Below are positions 52,047 through 60,620 of a stretch of 64,000 nucleotides of DNA, piece by piece. The position numbers and the translations under genes were made by a program. Origin of the DNA: Deltaproteobacteria bacterium (lineage in GTDB: Bacteria; Myxococcota_C; UBA6777); the NCBI GenBank assembly GCA_002731275.1, contig PCBK01000124.1, forward strand, positions 62,001-126,000. The letters are read 5' to 3'. The number at the start of each line of letters is the position of its first letter. The stretch's first letter is position 1. The notes beneath the pieces were generated by a model. That model was not told the origin of the DNA. It saw only the letters and a list, made by a program, of their open reading frames with translations, and did no database searches.

Positions 52047-53509
52047 TCCTCCTCTACGACCAACGACTCGAATTGGAGTGATGGATCATCGAAGTCACTC
52101 CATTTGAACGAGAAGGCATCCAGAAAGACATTCTGGTACATACGCCAAGGGGCTTGTGATCCTTGTGATGGGAACTTACTCTCTCCTCGTTTGATGTACC
52201 CCGCCTTGAGATCGAGCAGCGGTTGTGTCTCGATGTCTTCTTGTTGCACTGTTGGTGTGCATGTCGAAAATTGCTTACGTTTCATATAAGAGCGAAGTCG
52301 CCCGATGTATTCGCAGGCCATGTTGGCTTTCAGTGTCCAAGACGCGTTGGTGTAACCAAACACGAAGGCGAGATTGGGGACACCACTGAGCATCACACCG
52401 CGGTAGCTGAGTGTCTGTGAGATATCGATAGGCTCTTCGTCGTATGTAAATGTCATCCCACCAAACGCCAACAAGTCGAGCCCTGTCGCAGTCACAATGA
52501 TGTCTGCTTGTAGATGTTTTCCCGAGCGAAGTTGGATCCCATCCTCTGTCACTCTTTCGATATGATCGGTCTCAACGGATGCTGTCCCAGCGTTGATTGC
52601 GTGGAACAGATCGGCGTCGGGGATGAGGCAAACTCGTTGGTCCCACGGATTGTAAGCTGGCGTAAAGTGTTTCTCTATATCGAAGTCCGGTCCAAGGTGG
52701 GTTTTGAGTTGTCTATGAATGTGTCGTTTTACACGCTCTGGTCGCTTCTTTGAGAGTTGGTAGAAGAGGGTGTGTAGCGCGGCGTTTTTGAACCGTGTGA
52801 GGTGGTACACCCATTTGTTGGGGAGCCACTTTCCAAAGAAGTTTGCGAACAGATCGAGGCGGGGACGAGAGATGACGTACGTCGGTGAACGTTGGAGCAT
52901 CGTCACGTGTTCGGCAGTTTGAGCGAGCGCTGGGACGAGCGTCATCGCTGTCGCGCCGCTCCCGATGACGACGATGCGTTTGCCTTTTGTCTCTGTGTCT
53001 TGAGGCCAATGTTGAGGGTGGAGCTTTAACCCTTTGAAGGTCTCCATTCCTGGAATTTTCGGTGTATAGCCATGTTCATAGCGGTAATACCCTGTACACA
53101 GAAGGAGAAACTGACAAGTGTATGTGAGCTGTTCATCGTTTGCGTGCACTGTGAGTGTCCATAGAGCTTGTTGACTATCCCAAGAGGCCTCCATCACGCG
53201 GTGTCGAAAAGAGATCTTCTTCGTGATGTCAAACGTGTCAGCTGTGTCGACGATATACTGGAGTATTTCAGGACCCTCAGCGATTCCATGTGTCTTCTGC
53301 CACGGGCGGAAAGGGTAGCCTAGTGTAAACATATCCGAGTCTGAGCGGATCCCTGGGTAGCGAAAAAGATCCCACGTTCCGCCGATATTGTCGCGTGCTT
53401 CGAGGATAATATATTCGCTGTCGGAGCCACTCTTTTGTAAGTGATATCCCGCACAAATTCCAGAGAGACCGGCGCCTACGATAATCGTTTCGATGTGTTT
53501 TGTCGCCAT
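52043..53509 (-). CDS. Baeyer-Villiger-type flavin monooxygenase
   Basis: From the ATG at 53509 (MATKHIETIIVGAGLSG) the FAD motif is GAGLSG (12-17), the BVMO fingerprint is FKGLKLHPQHWP (F158-x-G160-x3-H164-x3-W168-P169), and the NADPH motif is GSGATA (183-188). The enzyme inserts oxygen into ketones or oxidises heteroatoms using NADPH and O2. The product is 488 aa. The start codon lies 5 nt after the stop of the upstream DUF1254 gene with no clear ribosome site, so coupling is likely. Its stop overlaps the end of the PspC-type gene by 4 bp in the convergent direction. Confidence 0.93.
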   Translation of the reverse strand: MATKHIETIIVGAGLSGICAGYHLQKSGSDSEYIILEARDNIGGTWDLFRYPGIRSDSDMFTLGYPFRPWQKTHGIAEGPEILQYIVDTADTFDITKKISFRHRVMEASWDSQQALWTLTVHANDEQLTYTCQFLLLCTGYYRYEHGYTPKIPGMETFKGLKLHPQHWPQDTETKGKRIVVIGSGATAMTLVPALAQTAEHVTMLQRSPTYVISRPRLDLFANFFGKWLPNKWVYHLTRFKNAALHTLFYQLSKKRPERVKRHIHRQLKTHLGPDFDIEKHFTPAYNPWDQRVCLIPDADLFHAINAGTASVETDHIERVTEDGIQLRSGKHLQADIIVTATGLDLLAFGGMTFTYDEEPIDISQTLSYRGVMLSGVPNLAFVFGYTNASWTLKANMACEYIGRLRSYMKRKQFSTCTPTVQQEDIETQPLLDLKAGYIKRGESKFPSQGSQAPWRMYQNVFLDAFSFKWSDFDDPSLQFESLVVEED

Positions 53510-53514
53510 CTTGT

Positions 53515-54912
53515 TCACGCGTTTGTTGTGTGGGGGAGCATCTTGACCTCTGGGACTTGCCATTGACCCGAGATAATCTCCTGTTTGGGAAGATATGTAC
53601 GAAAGATCATCTGGAAGGCTCCCGCTGGTGTGGGGAGCCATACGAGTGTCGGATCGTCTGGACGGTGTGGTTGGATGGCGAGAAGAATGTCGCCATTCTC
53701 CTGGTATGTCAGGTCTTGGCTCGCTGAGTTGATCGCATATCGATCGATCTCGTTTTCGTAGAAGTAGAGGCGCTTTGTCTCGTCAGGTTTATACATGCTT
53801 AGAGACCAGAAGGCATCGACAGGGACGCCTTCTGCAGGGATACGCATGCGATAGGTTTGTTGCCCGTCGAGAGGACGTCCTTGGTGATCTGTCATTGCCC
53901 GAAAGTACATCGCTTCGTCAACAGTGAGTGCCCCAAAACCGATCAGAGAGACAGCGGCTCGGATGTCATCTTGTGTGCCGTATTGGCCGAGGATTGGAGG
54001 TGGAGTCATCCAACCTGCTTGTGCGGACTGTTGTGCGTCGATGCGTTTGACAATCAGCCGCTCTACATGTGCGGTCAGCAAGGACCAGGCGAGTCGGGTG
54101 AGGAGGGGGAGAGTGTCAAAGGCGTTTACATTGCCAGGCTGGATTCCGAACGCGCTCCATTGGGTAGCTCTTTGACTATGGCCTGTTTGTGGGGAGCGGG
54201 CGAGGAGCTCGTTGATGACCGCGAGGACGTTTTTTGGGTCACGTGCGGAGGTGGCTTTGGTTTGGAAGGGGACGCCTTTATTGGATGGATCGAGTGGACA
54301 GACTCGTATTTGGCGTTGAAGCTCTCTTGCGGCGTCGAGGTCGCTAGTGCCTGAGACAAATACACGCGCGAGCATCCACAAGTCATTCACTGGAAAGTCG
54401 ATGCGTTGGACACCTTCTGATGGTGAGGCTTGTTGTCCTGGCCCGACAAGCCAGTACACCCCGCCTTTTCCTTTGGTAGCTCTTGTTCCGATGTATGCGA
54501 TTTGATCGTTAAACATGTCCATAAAGGCCACAGAGAGATAACGCTCCGTTGCATCAGGGACGATCAACTCGACTGGACCTGTGGATAGATCGAGAATTGC
54601 TGAGGTGTAGAGTGTGTCGTTATTGGGGGCGGTGACAGCTCGTGAGCTCGGTGTGCTCAATTTTGTGAGATGGATGTGGCGGTTGAGAAACGGCTCACCA
54701 GACCACGTTGGGTACTGTTTGTGGACGTCCTCTTTGTCGATCAACCCCTCTTTTCGGAGCTGTCCTGATAGGATCTGTATAGAACGTGCAAATTCGTAGA
54801 GTCCGTATGCGTAAAGCAACGGCGCTTTGAGTGTGCGTACTCTGTGGAGAAAGAGTCCCACAAAAACAACGAGCACAAGACCAACTGCGAGCCATATGTA
54901 TACAGATAACAA
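53515..54912 (-). CDS. DUF1254/DUF1214-domain protein, membrane-anchored
   Basis: The start is TTG at 54912 (MLSVYIWLAVGLVLVVFV), six bases after AAAGGAG; a longer frame has no ribosome site. An N-terminal membrane helix precedes a DUF1254 region (PNNDTLYTSAILDLSTGPVELIVPD, VAFMDMFNDQIAYIGTRAT) and a DUF1214 region (FWSLSMYKPDETKRLYFYENEIDRYAI). The function of this pair is unknown; it is frequently near oxidoreductases or transporters. It is followed by the BVMO at 5-nt spacing, so both may act on one xenobiotic or lipid. Confidence 0.85.
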   Translation of the reverse strand: MLSVYIWLAVGLVLVVFVGLFLHRVRTLKAPLLYAYGLYEFARSIQILSGQLRKEGLIDKEDVHKQYPTWSGEPFLNRHIHLTKLSTPSSRAVTAPNNDTLYTSAILDLSTGPVELIVPDATERYLSVAFMDMFNDQIAYIGTRATKGKGGVYWLVGPGQQASPSEGVQRIDFPVNDLWMLARVFVSGTSDLDAARELQRQIRVCPLDPSNKGVPFQTKATSARDPKNVLAVINELLARSPQTGHSQRATQWSAFGIQPGNVNAFDTLPLLTRLAWSLLTAHVERLIVKRIDAQQSAQAGWMTPPPILGQYGTQDDIRAAVSLIGFGALTVDEAMYFRAMTDHQGRPLDGQQTYRMRIPAEGVPVDAFWSLSMYKPDETKRLYFYENEIDRYAINSASQDLTYQENGDILLAIQPHRPDDPTLVWLPTPAGAFQMIFRTYLPKQEIISGQWQVPEVKMLPHTTNA

Positions 54913-55004
54913 AGTGATCTCCTTTGAAGAGCGCCAAAAGACAAGACAAATCGTCGCTACATGTTCTGTATACAAAGGAATTGTTGAAGGAATGTTGAGC
55001 GAGT

Positions 55005-55688
55005 CTATTCGACTGTGATGGTGGCCTTTTCGATGGTGATGGTTTTGGACGTCGCGCCTTCTGATGAGCCAAGCGACTCGATCGATGAGAGGGTGTCAAA
55101 GCCATCTTTGACTTCGCCAAAGATCGTATGGGCGTTGTCCAGCCAAGGGGTCTCGGTAAATGTGATGAAGAATTGGCTCCCGTCTGTGCCTGGTCCTGCG
55201 TTGGCCATGCTTAAGAGTCCCTTTCTGTCGTGGCGGACGTCCGGTGAGAACTCACCACCATATGTGTAGGCTGGGCCACCGCTCCCATTCCCGAGAGGGT
55301 CGCCACCTTGGGCCATAAAGCCGGGAATGACGCGGTGGAAGATCAGGCTGTCGTAAAAACCAAGCAGGGTAAGATACACAGTGCTGGAGACGTGCATCGG
55401 CGCGACGTCCGGCATCAACTGGATCTTGATGGTGCCTTCACTCGTCTGAAGGACCCAGAAGTACTTCTTCCCTTCTTCAAAACGAATCTTTGGGGGTTTG
55501 GGGACATTGGTTCGCCAGCTCTCACCTGTCGTCTTGATGCTTTTGTCAGCGATAAACTTCTTCATCGCCGCAATCGGTTCGCCAGTGTACTCTGTTGAAT
55601 ACTCTGTTTGGTCGATAGGAAGGGGCTGTTTTGACATACATCCCACAAAGAAAAAACAACAAAAACATATCATCCAACAATATCGCAC
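55005..55688 (-). CDS. Cyclophilin-type peptidyl-prolyl isomerase lipoprotein
   Basis: A GTG start at 55688 is used, six bases after CGGAG. The N-terminus is a lipoprotein signal with lipobox FVGC. The cyclophilin domain (about 75-225) has [41 protein letters not shown] and [12 protein letters not shown], giving the PPIase active-site residues. It should catalyse prolyl isomerisation on envelope proteins from the outer membrane side. The gene is downstream of the DUF1254 gene in the opposite transcriptional order (both minus), separated by 92 bp. Confidence 0.93.
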   Translation of the reverse strand: MRYCWMICFCCFFFVGCMSKQPLPIDQTEYSTEYTGEPIAAMKKFIADKSIKTTGESWRTNVPKPPKIRFEEGKKYFWVLQTSEGTIKIQLMPDVAPMHVSSTVYLTLLGFYDSLIFHRVIPGFMAQGGDPLGNGSGGPAYTYGGEFSPDVRHDRKGLLSMANAGPGTDGSQFFITFTETPWLDNAHTIFGEVKDGFDTLSSIESLGSSEGATSKTITIEKATITVE

Positions 55689-55924
55689 AGAATTCTCCGT
55701 TTCTTGGTTTGTATTGACAACATGGGATTGTCTTCCTTTTTGGAGGAAGTGTAAAGGACTTGATGTAGGGCAAGGTTTTGTAAGGCCTTGTGTGAATAAT
55801 GAGTGATGAGCGAGTCACCACATCGATGCGTTGTGTTGTTGTGTGGATGATCGATTTGTGTCGCGATACAGTGCGGTCTTGGGCCGTGTGTTTTCTTCGG
55901 CCTTCAGGCCGCTTGGAGTTGGTT

Positions 55925-56644
55925 ATGGAACAAACAGAGCATACACAAGAGAAGCCTCATCAGGTGGCGAATTTTTGGCCAAAGATCATCTTTGGTGTTC
56001 CTTTCACGATCGCCTTCTTTTGGGGCTATATGTGGCTTGGTGGTGGTGTTCGTTGGTGGCAGGGGTGGTTGATGTTGGGGGTGATGTTTGTCGGTGAGAC
56101 ATTGCGTGCTGTGTACGTCTCGCGCAAGCAGCCTGAGATGTTTAAGCGCCGTGGTGAGTTTGGTGAAGGCACACAGTCCTGGGACAAGGCGTGGTTGACG
56201 GTCTTTGGTCTTGTCTTGACCGTGATGTTTGTGATCGGGCCGCTCGACGGAGGACGCTATCTTTGGGCGCCGCTCCCAGTGTGGACGATCCCGATCGGGA
56301 TCGTGTTGTACATCTTGTATTTGGTCTTTTTCGGTTGGGCAATGTCTGTCAATCCGCACTTTGAGAAGACTGTGCGTCTACAAGAAGACCGGGGTCACAA
56401 GGTGATCACGACGGGACCATACGCGTACATTCGGCACCCCGGTTACATTGGAAGTATCCTTGGCTTTGGGATCGCACCTCCTTTGATGATGTGTTCGGCC
56501 TGGGCGCTTGTTCCCGGACTTTTGTTGATTCCCTGTTTTATGGTGCGGACCGCGTGGGAGGATGCATTTTTACAACGTGAACTCGATGGATACGCTGCGT
56601 ACGCCCAAAAGGTGAAGTACAAGTTGTTTCCCGGTCTCTGGTAG
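55925..56644 (+). CDS. Isoprenylcysteine carboxyl methyltransferase-like membrane methyltransferase
   Basis: The ATG at 55925 (MEQTEHTQEKPHQV) follows GGAG; the longer upstream frame is rejected. Five to six membrane helices and the conserved C-terminal block GPYAYIRHPGYIGSILG with a later E (RTAWEDAFLQREL) match the ICMT/PEMT family, which uses SAM to methylate lipids or carboxyl groups. The product is 239 aa. The family is wide, so the acceptor could be a phospholipid, sterol-like lipid or isoprenoid. A GGCC-TTCA-GGCC hairpin lies just upstream (about 55899-55912). Confidence 0.85.
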   Translation: MEQTEHTQEKPHQVANFWPKIIFGVPFTIAFFWGYMWLGGGVRWWQGWLMLGVMFVGETLRAVYVSRKQPEMFKRRGEFGEGTQSWDKAWLTVFGLVLTVMFVIGPLDGGRYLWAPLPVWTIPIGIVLYILYLVFFGWAMSVNPHFEKTVRLQEDRGHKVITTGPYAYIRHPGYIGSILGFGIAPPLMMCSAWALVPGLLLIPCFMVRTAWEDAFLQRELDGYAAYAQKVKYKLFPGLW

Positions 56645-56686
56645 GATCGTTGCCATGCCCCTGGGCATAGGAAAGAGGAGAGAGCA

Positions 56687-57379
56687 TTGAAAGTTGCTGC
56701 TGAATGTAGAGATATATACCGGATCTTCAATCCAGGTGAGTTTGAAGTGCGGGCGCTTGATGGTGTCACTTTGTCCCTTCATGAGGGCGAGATGGTCGCT
56801 GTTGTGGGGCCCTCTGGATCTGGTAAGTCAACACTGTTGAATATGATCGGGTGTCTGGACACGCCAACCTCCGGTACGATTTTGATCGATGGGGAAGAAG
56901 TCACAGGCGCAAGCCCCGGCCAATTGGCCTACGTACGAAGCCAAAAGATCGGTTTTATTTTCCAATCATTCCATTTGATTCCCGTCTTCACAGCGTACGA
57001 GAATGTCGAATTTGCCCTTCAAATCAAGGGTGGATACACGCCAAAAGAACGCAAAGAGCTGATCTTGCCTCTGCTCGAATCGCTGGGAATTGGTCAGCTC
57101 GCAGATCGGCGGCCTGGTCAGATGAGTGGTGGGCAGCAGCAACGTGTCGCGATCGCCCGCGCGCTCGTCAAAAAGCCTACACTTATCCTGGCTGATGAAC
57201 CCACCGCCAATCTCGACTCCAAGACTTCCATGTCGATCATCGAGCTGATGGTGCGTCTCAATGAGGAAGAGGGGACGACGTTTGTCCTCTCGACACACGA
57301 TCCGATGTTGATGGAGGAGATCCCTCGCTCTATTCGTATTGTCGATGGGAAGATCGTCAACGACGGGACAGGAGCGTGA
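56687..57379 (+). CDS. ABC transporter ATP-binding protein (LolD-like)
   Basis: The TTG start at 56687 follows GAGGAG by six bases. Walker A is GPSGSGKST, the signature is [14 protein letters not shown] and Walker B is LILADEPTANLD, as in LolD/MacB-family ATPases. It is the first gene of an operon with two FtsX-type permeases, so together they resemble LolCDE, which releases lipoproteins from the inner membrane. The window has many lipoproteins, in line with this role, but MacB-type export is also possible. Confidence 0.92.
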   Translation: MKVAAECRDIYRIFNPGEFEVRALDGVTLSLHEGEMVAVVGPSGSGKSTLLNMIGCLDTPTSGTILIDGEEVTGASPGQLAYVRSQKIGFIFQSFHLIPVFTAYENVEFALQIKGGYTPKERKELILPLLESLGIGQLADRRPGQMSGGQQQRVAIARALVKKPTLILADEPTANLDSKTSMSIIELMVRLNEEEGTTFVLSTHDPMLMEEIPRSIRIVDGKIVNDGTGA

Positions 57380-57382
57380 GCG

Positions 57383-58618
57383 ATGCTTTTGAAGATGGCG
57401 TTCCGAAATGTGTTTCGAAATAAGAAACGCTCCTTTTTATCGATGTTGACGGTGATTGTTGGCGTGATGGGGATGATCTCTGCGTATGGACTGGCTCGTG
57501 GTGTCGAGGACACGATTATCCGCGTCGATGTGGATACGGACTTTGGTCACCTGCGCGTGATGCACAAGGCGTACAACAAGGATAAGGCCAATTTTCCTCT
57601 TGAGCTACAAGTCCAAAAGCCAAAACAGGTGATACAGGCGATCAAAAAGAAGTTCCCTAAAGCGGTGGCGTTTGAGCGGATCTTGTTCGCCGTAGATCTT
57701 GGTGATGGGCTGCACTCTGTGCGATGTCGTGGTATCGCGTTGCCAGCCAAAGCTGCTGAAAAGGCCTACAGTTTCAAACAGTACACACAGAAAAAGCGTC
57801 TGCTCGTCGATGGAGAAAACTCGATCTATCTGGGCGCAGAGCTCGCGAAGTTGTTTGAGAAGAAGGTCGGTGAAGCGGTGACGTTGTTGGTGCGTACACG
57901 CAATGGTTCGCTCAACGCGCTCGACTTTACGATTCGCGATATCATCCGGACAGGAAACCTGTTGGTCGACTCCAATACATTATATATGTCACTGAAGACG
58001 GGGCGTGATCTGCTGCAAATGCCGAAAGGCTCGACAGATGTGATCGTGAGATTGCCCAAAGAGACACAATCGGTCGCGGCAGCGGCTGCAGTTTCTGGGA
58101 TCTCATCGGACAATTTTGCGCGGACGTGGCAGCACAAGATGCAAGAGATCATCGAGCTGCAGAAGATCGACCGACAATTCTACAACTTTTTGATCGCGTT
58201 GATTATGTTTGTGGCGGCGATCGGGATCGCCAACACGATGTTGATGAGTGGATATGAACGTCACGGTGAGATCGGGATGATGATGGCGCAGGGGATGAGG
58301 AGCGCGGCGATCATGAAGATGTTCGCGATCGAGGCGTTTTTTCTCGGTTTGTTTGGGAGCCTGATTGGAGGCGCCATTGGGTCCTCGATCGCGCTGTATT
58401 TCCAGGCGTACGGGATGCCTCTTCCTGGAGGCAATGAGATCGCAGAAGGCGCGAGTATGACGATCTCGACGACGATCTACTTTTCTGTCAGCGCGCAGCT
58501 GATCATCATGTCCTTCGTGATTGGTGTGGTGATCTCCGTACTCGGTTCGCTGTGGCCGGCGTGGCGCTTTACGCGCATGAAACCTCTCGAAGTCATGACA
58601 GGGAGCGAAACACCATGA
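57383..58618 (+). CDS. FtsX-type ABC permease (LolC/LolE-like), first
   Basis: A first membrane helix (FLSMLTVIVGVMGMISAYGLARG) is followed by a ~230-residue periplasmic domain and three C-terminal helices. The C-terminal FtsX motif LIALIMFVAAIGIANTMLMSGYERHGEIGMMMAQGM is present. The product is 411 aa. It starts 4 nt after the ATPase stop and overlaps the next permease as ATGA. The two permeases would form a heterodimer like LolC-LolE. Confidence 0.9.
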   Translation: MLLKMAFRNVFRNKKRSFLSMLTVIVGVMGMISAYGLARGVEDTIIRVDVDTDFGHLRVMHKAYNKDKANFPLELQVQKPKQVIQAIKKKFPKAVAFERILFAVDLGDGLHSVRCRGIALPAKAAEKAYSFKQYTQKKRLLVDGENSIYLGAELAKLFEKKVGEAVTLLVRTRNGSLNALDFTIRDIIRTGNLLVDSNTLYMSLKTGRDLLQMPKGSTDVIVRLPKETQSVAAAAAVSGISSDNFARTWQHKMQEIIELQKIDRQFYNFLIALIMFVAAIGIANTMLMSGYERHGEIGMMMAQGMRSAAIMKMFAIEAFFLGLFGSLIGGAIGSSIALYFQAYGMPLPGGNEIAEGASMTISTTIYFSVSAQLIIMSFVIGVVISVLGSLWPAWRFTRMKPLEVMTGSETP

Positions 58619-59853
58619 TGTTGTTATTCAGGATGGGGTTGAAAAACATCGGACGGAAGAAGAGCCGCTCGGTCTTGACGATCTCGGCGGTTGTGTTGTG
58701 TTCGATGGGGATCATGCTCTTTGTCGTTTTGATGGACGGTACAGTCGATATGATGATGTCTGGGATCGTCGAACAATTTGGTCACGTGCGGCTTGTCCAC
58801 GAGAAGATCGTGAAGAAGCCGCGACTCTACGCGGGCTCATACTTTGTCGGTGATGCCCATCAATTGATGAAGAATATCAAGAAAGTACCGGGTGTCGTGG
58901 GCGTCGTTCCACGTATCGAGCTTGGTGCGTATCTGGATCACAAGGGAATACAGGCTTCAGCGGGGGGTTTTGGACTCGATCCCAAGGCTGAAGTACATGC
59001 GATGGAGCTGCGCAAAAAGATCAAGAAGGGGAAGATATTCCAGCCCCGTAAAAAAGGCAGCAAGGTCCACGAGGTCGTGCTCGGTTGGCGACTCGCGCGG
59101 CGACTGAAAGTAAAGGTTGGTGGGACCGTCCTATTACTCGGTCAGACTGTCGATGATTCTGTCTCTGCAATCAAAGGTAAGGTCGTTGGGATTACTTATA
59201 CAGGGACTGGAATGTTGGACAAGATGTTTTACATGTCGATCCCAAGCGCGCAATATTTCCTCGATATACCGGATAAGGTCTCGTCTATGTTGATCTATGG
59301 TCGCAATATTCACCAGAGCAGAAAGTTGTTACCTCAAATCGAAGCGATCAAGCGGCCTAAGGGGATCGCTGTGCAGAATTGGGAGAGTTCATCGTATTTT
59401 GCGAAGATGATCCCTATCGTCGATTTGTACGTGTACTTTCTGGGGGGATTGATCGTGTTTATCGCGGGGATTGGTCTGATGAACACGATGACGATGTCCG
59501 TGATGGAGCGCAAAGGAGAGGTCGGTGTGATGATGGCGCTGGGCTTTACAAGGGCCAAAGTCGCGATCGTCTTCCTCGTCGAAGGGCTCTTTCTAGGGAT
59601 TATTGGTGCGATCCTTGGCGTGATCATCGGCAGCTTGCTGTCCATACCGCTCGTCACCATCGGGCTGACCATCCAGGCTGATGTGATGGCTGATTTTCCC
59701 ATCGCGATGGAGAGCACATTTCGCGGAAGTTACACCCTCTCAAGTGTCATTCTCGGCCTCCTCGTCGGGATCTTTTCTACACTCGCTGGGACCATGTGGC
59801 CGGCTATCCAGGCTTCTCGCATGGCCCCTGTTGACGCGCTCCGTGACGAATAA
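58615..59853 (+). CDS. FtsX-type ABC permease (LolC/LolE-like), second
   Basis: The start at 58615 overlaps the upstream stop (ATGA). The layout is the same as that of the first permease: an N-terminal helix (SVLTISAVVLCSMGIMLFVVLMDG), a periplasmic region rich in Lys, and the C-terminal motif GGLIVFIAGIGLMNTMTMSVMERKGEVGVMMALGFTRAK followed by two helices. The product is 412 aa. The two permeases are clearly paralogous but not identical, pointing to an asymmetric complex. Confidence 0.9.
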   Translation: MMLLFRMGLKNIGRKKSRSVLTISAVVLCSMGIMLFVVLMDGTVDMMMSGIVEQFGHVRLVHEKIVKKPRLYAGSYFVGDAHQLMKNIKKVPGVVGVVPRIELGAYLDHKGIQASAGGFGLDPKAEVHAMELRKKIKKGKIFQPRKKGSKVHEVVLGWRLARRLKVKVGGTVLLLGQTVDDSVSAIKGKVVGITYTGTGMLDKMFYMSIPSAQYFLDIPDKVSSMLIYGRNIHQSRKLLPQIEAIKRPKGIAVQNWESSSYFAKMIPIVDLYVYFLGGLIVFIAGIGLMNTMTMSVMERKGEVGVMMALGFTRAKVAIVFLVEGLFLGIIGAILGVIIGSLLSIPLVTIGLTIQADVMADFPIAMESTFRGSYTLSSVILGLLVGIFSTLAGTMWPAIQASRMAPVDALRDE

Positions 59854-59951
59854 ATCTATGGGGAAGGGTGCTTTTCTCCGAAAAGAGAGACGCAAAAGAC
59901 ACGAACACGTTGAGGGGCAAGAAAAACTTTGAGATCAAAGGAAAAAAGTGA

Positions 59952-59979
59952 TTGCAAAATTCATTTTCTTTGCTATCAT
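59952..59979 (+). promoter_or_regulatory. Promoter for RRM protein gene
   Basis: TTGCAA (59952-59957) and an extended -10 TGCTATCAT (59971-59979) are 16 bp apart. The transcript would start near 59986 and have a ~158-nt leader, common for cold-shock RNA-binding proteins. Confidence 0.5.
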
Positions 59980-60098
59980 CACGAATGAGAAGTAATCATT
60001 CGGATTACACACAGAGAAGAAAGCCCTCATTTCCACGCGTCTTGTCTCGTACATTCCGTTAAAAATGAATATTTTCTGATTTGTGCCTTTCAAAGATT

Positions 60099-60123
60099 TA
60101 CACGGATCGCTGTATACCGTGTA
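60099..60123 (+). promoter_or_regulatory. 5' UTR hairpin before the RRM gene
   Basis: TACACGG (60099-60105) pairs with CCGTGTA (60117-60123) around an 11-nt loop, 8 nt before the CGGAG ribosome site at 60131-60135. It may control translation with temperature or by binding of the protein itself. Confidence 0.4.
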
Positions 60124-60144
60124 CCAGTTCGGAGTTATGTTTCC

Positions 60145-60504
60145 ATGAGTAAGAAACTTTTTGTTGGCGGTTTGGCTTGGGCGACTACTGAAGACACCCT
60201 TCGCGACACATTTGCTGAGCACGGAGAAGTCCAAGAAGTCAAGATCATCACTGATCGTGAAACAGGCCGTTCCCGTGGCTTTGGGTTTGTCACTTTCGCC
60301 AACGAGACTGACGCAAACAACGCAATCGATGCACTGAACGGAACACAGCTTGATGGCAGAAGCCTCAACGTGAACGAAGCTCGTGAGCGTGCACCTCGTC
60401 GTGACAACCGCGGTGGTGGCGGTGGTTACGGTGGTGGCGGCTACGGTGGTGGCGGCTACGGTGGTGGCGGATACGGTGGTGGCGGCGGCGGAAACCGCTG
60501 GTAA
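60145..60504 (+). CDS. RRM RNA-binding protein with glycine-rich tail
   Basis: An RNA recognition motif covers residues ~1-80: RNP2 is LFVGGL and RNP1 is RGFGFVTF. The last ~35 residues consist of an RGG-like linker and YGGGG repeats. The protein is like bacterial/cyanobacterial RRM proteins and plant GRPs that act as cold-induced RNA chaperones. The tail is encoded by a 15-bp tandem repeat (about 60410-60490) that can lengthen or shorten in frame. The ribosome site CGGAG is nine bases upstream. Confidence 0.95.
   Translation: MSKKLFVGGLAWATTEDTLRDTFAEHGEVQEVKIITDRETGRSRGFGFVTFANETDANNAIDALNGTQLDGRSLNVNEARERAPRRDNRGGGGGYGGGGYGGGGYGGGGYGGGGGGNRW
60410..60490 (+). repeat. In-frame 15-bp tandem repeat encoding YGGGG units
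   Basis: The DNA unit GGTGGTGGCGGCTAC repeats about four times within the RRM gene. Copy number may vary among strains without a frame shift. Confidence 0.8.
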
Positions 60505-60519
60505 GCTCCCTCTCCGTTT

Positions 60520-60537
60520 GATCGTCTTAAGTCGATC
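60520..60537. terminator. Possible weak terminator between convergent genes
   Basis: GATCG (60520-60524) and CGATC (60533-60537) form a 5-bp stem followed by TTTA, downstream of the RRM gene. The stem is short, so function is uncertain. Confidence 0.3.
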
Positions 60538-60620
60538 TTTACTTGCTCACCCCCTCTCTTCCCATACTTCCTGACCTTCTCTACATATCATCATTCCACA
60601 CACAAAATGGTTATCCACAA

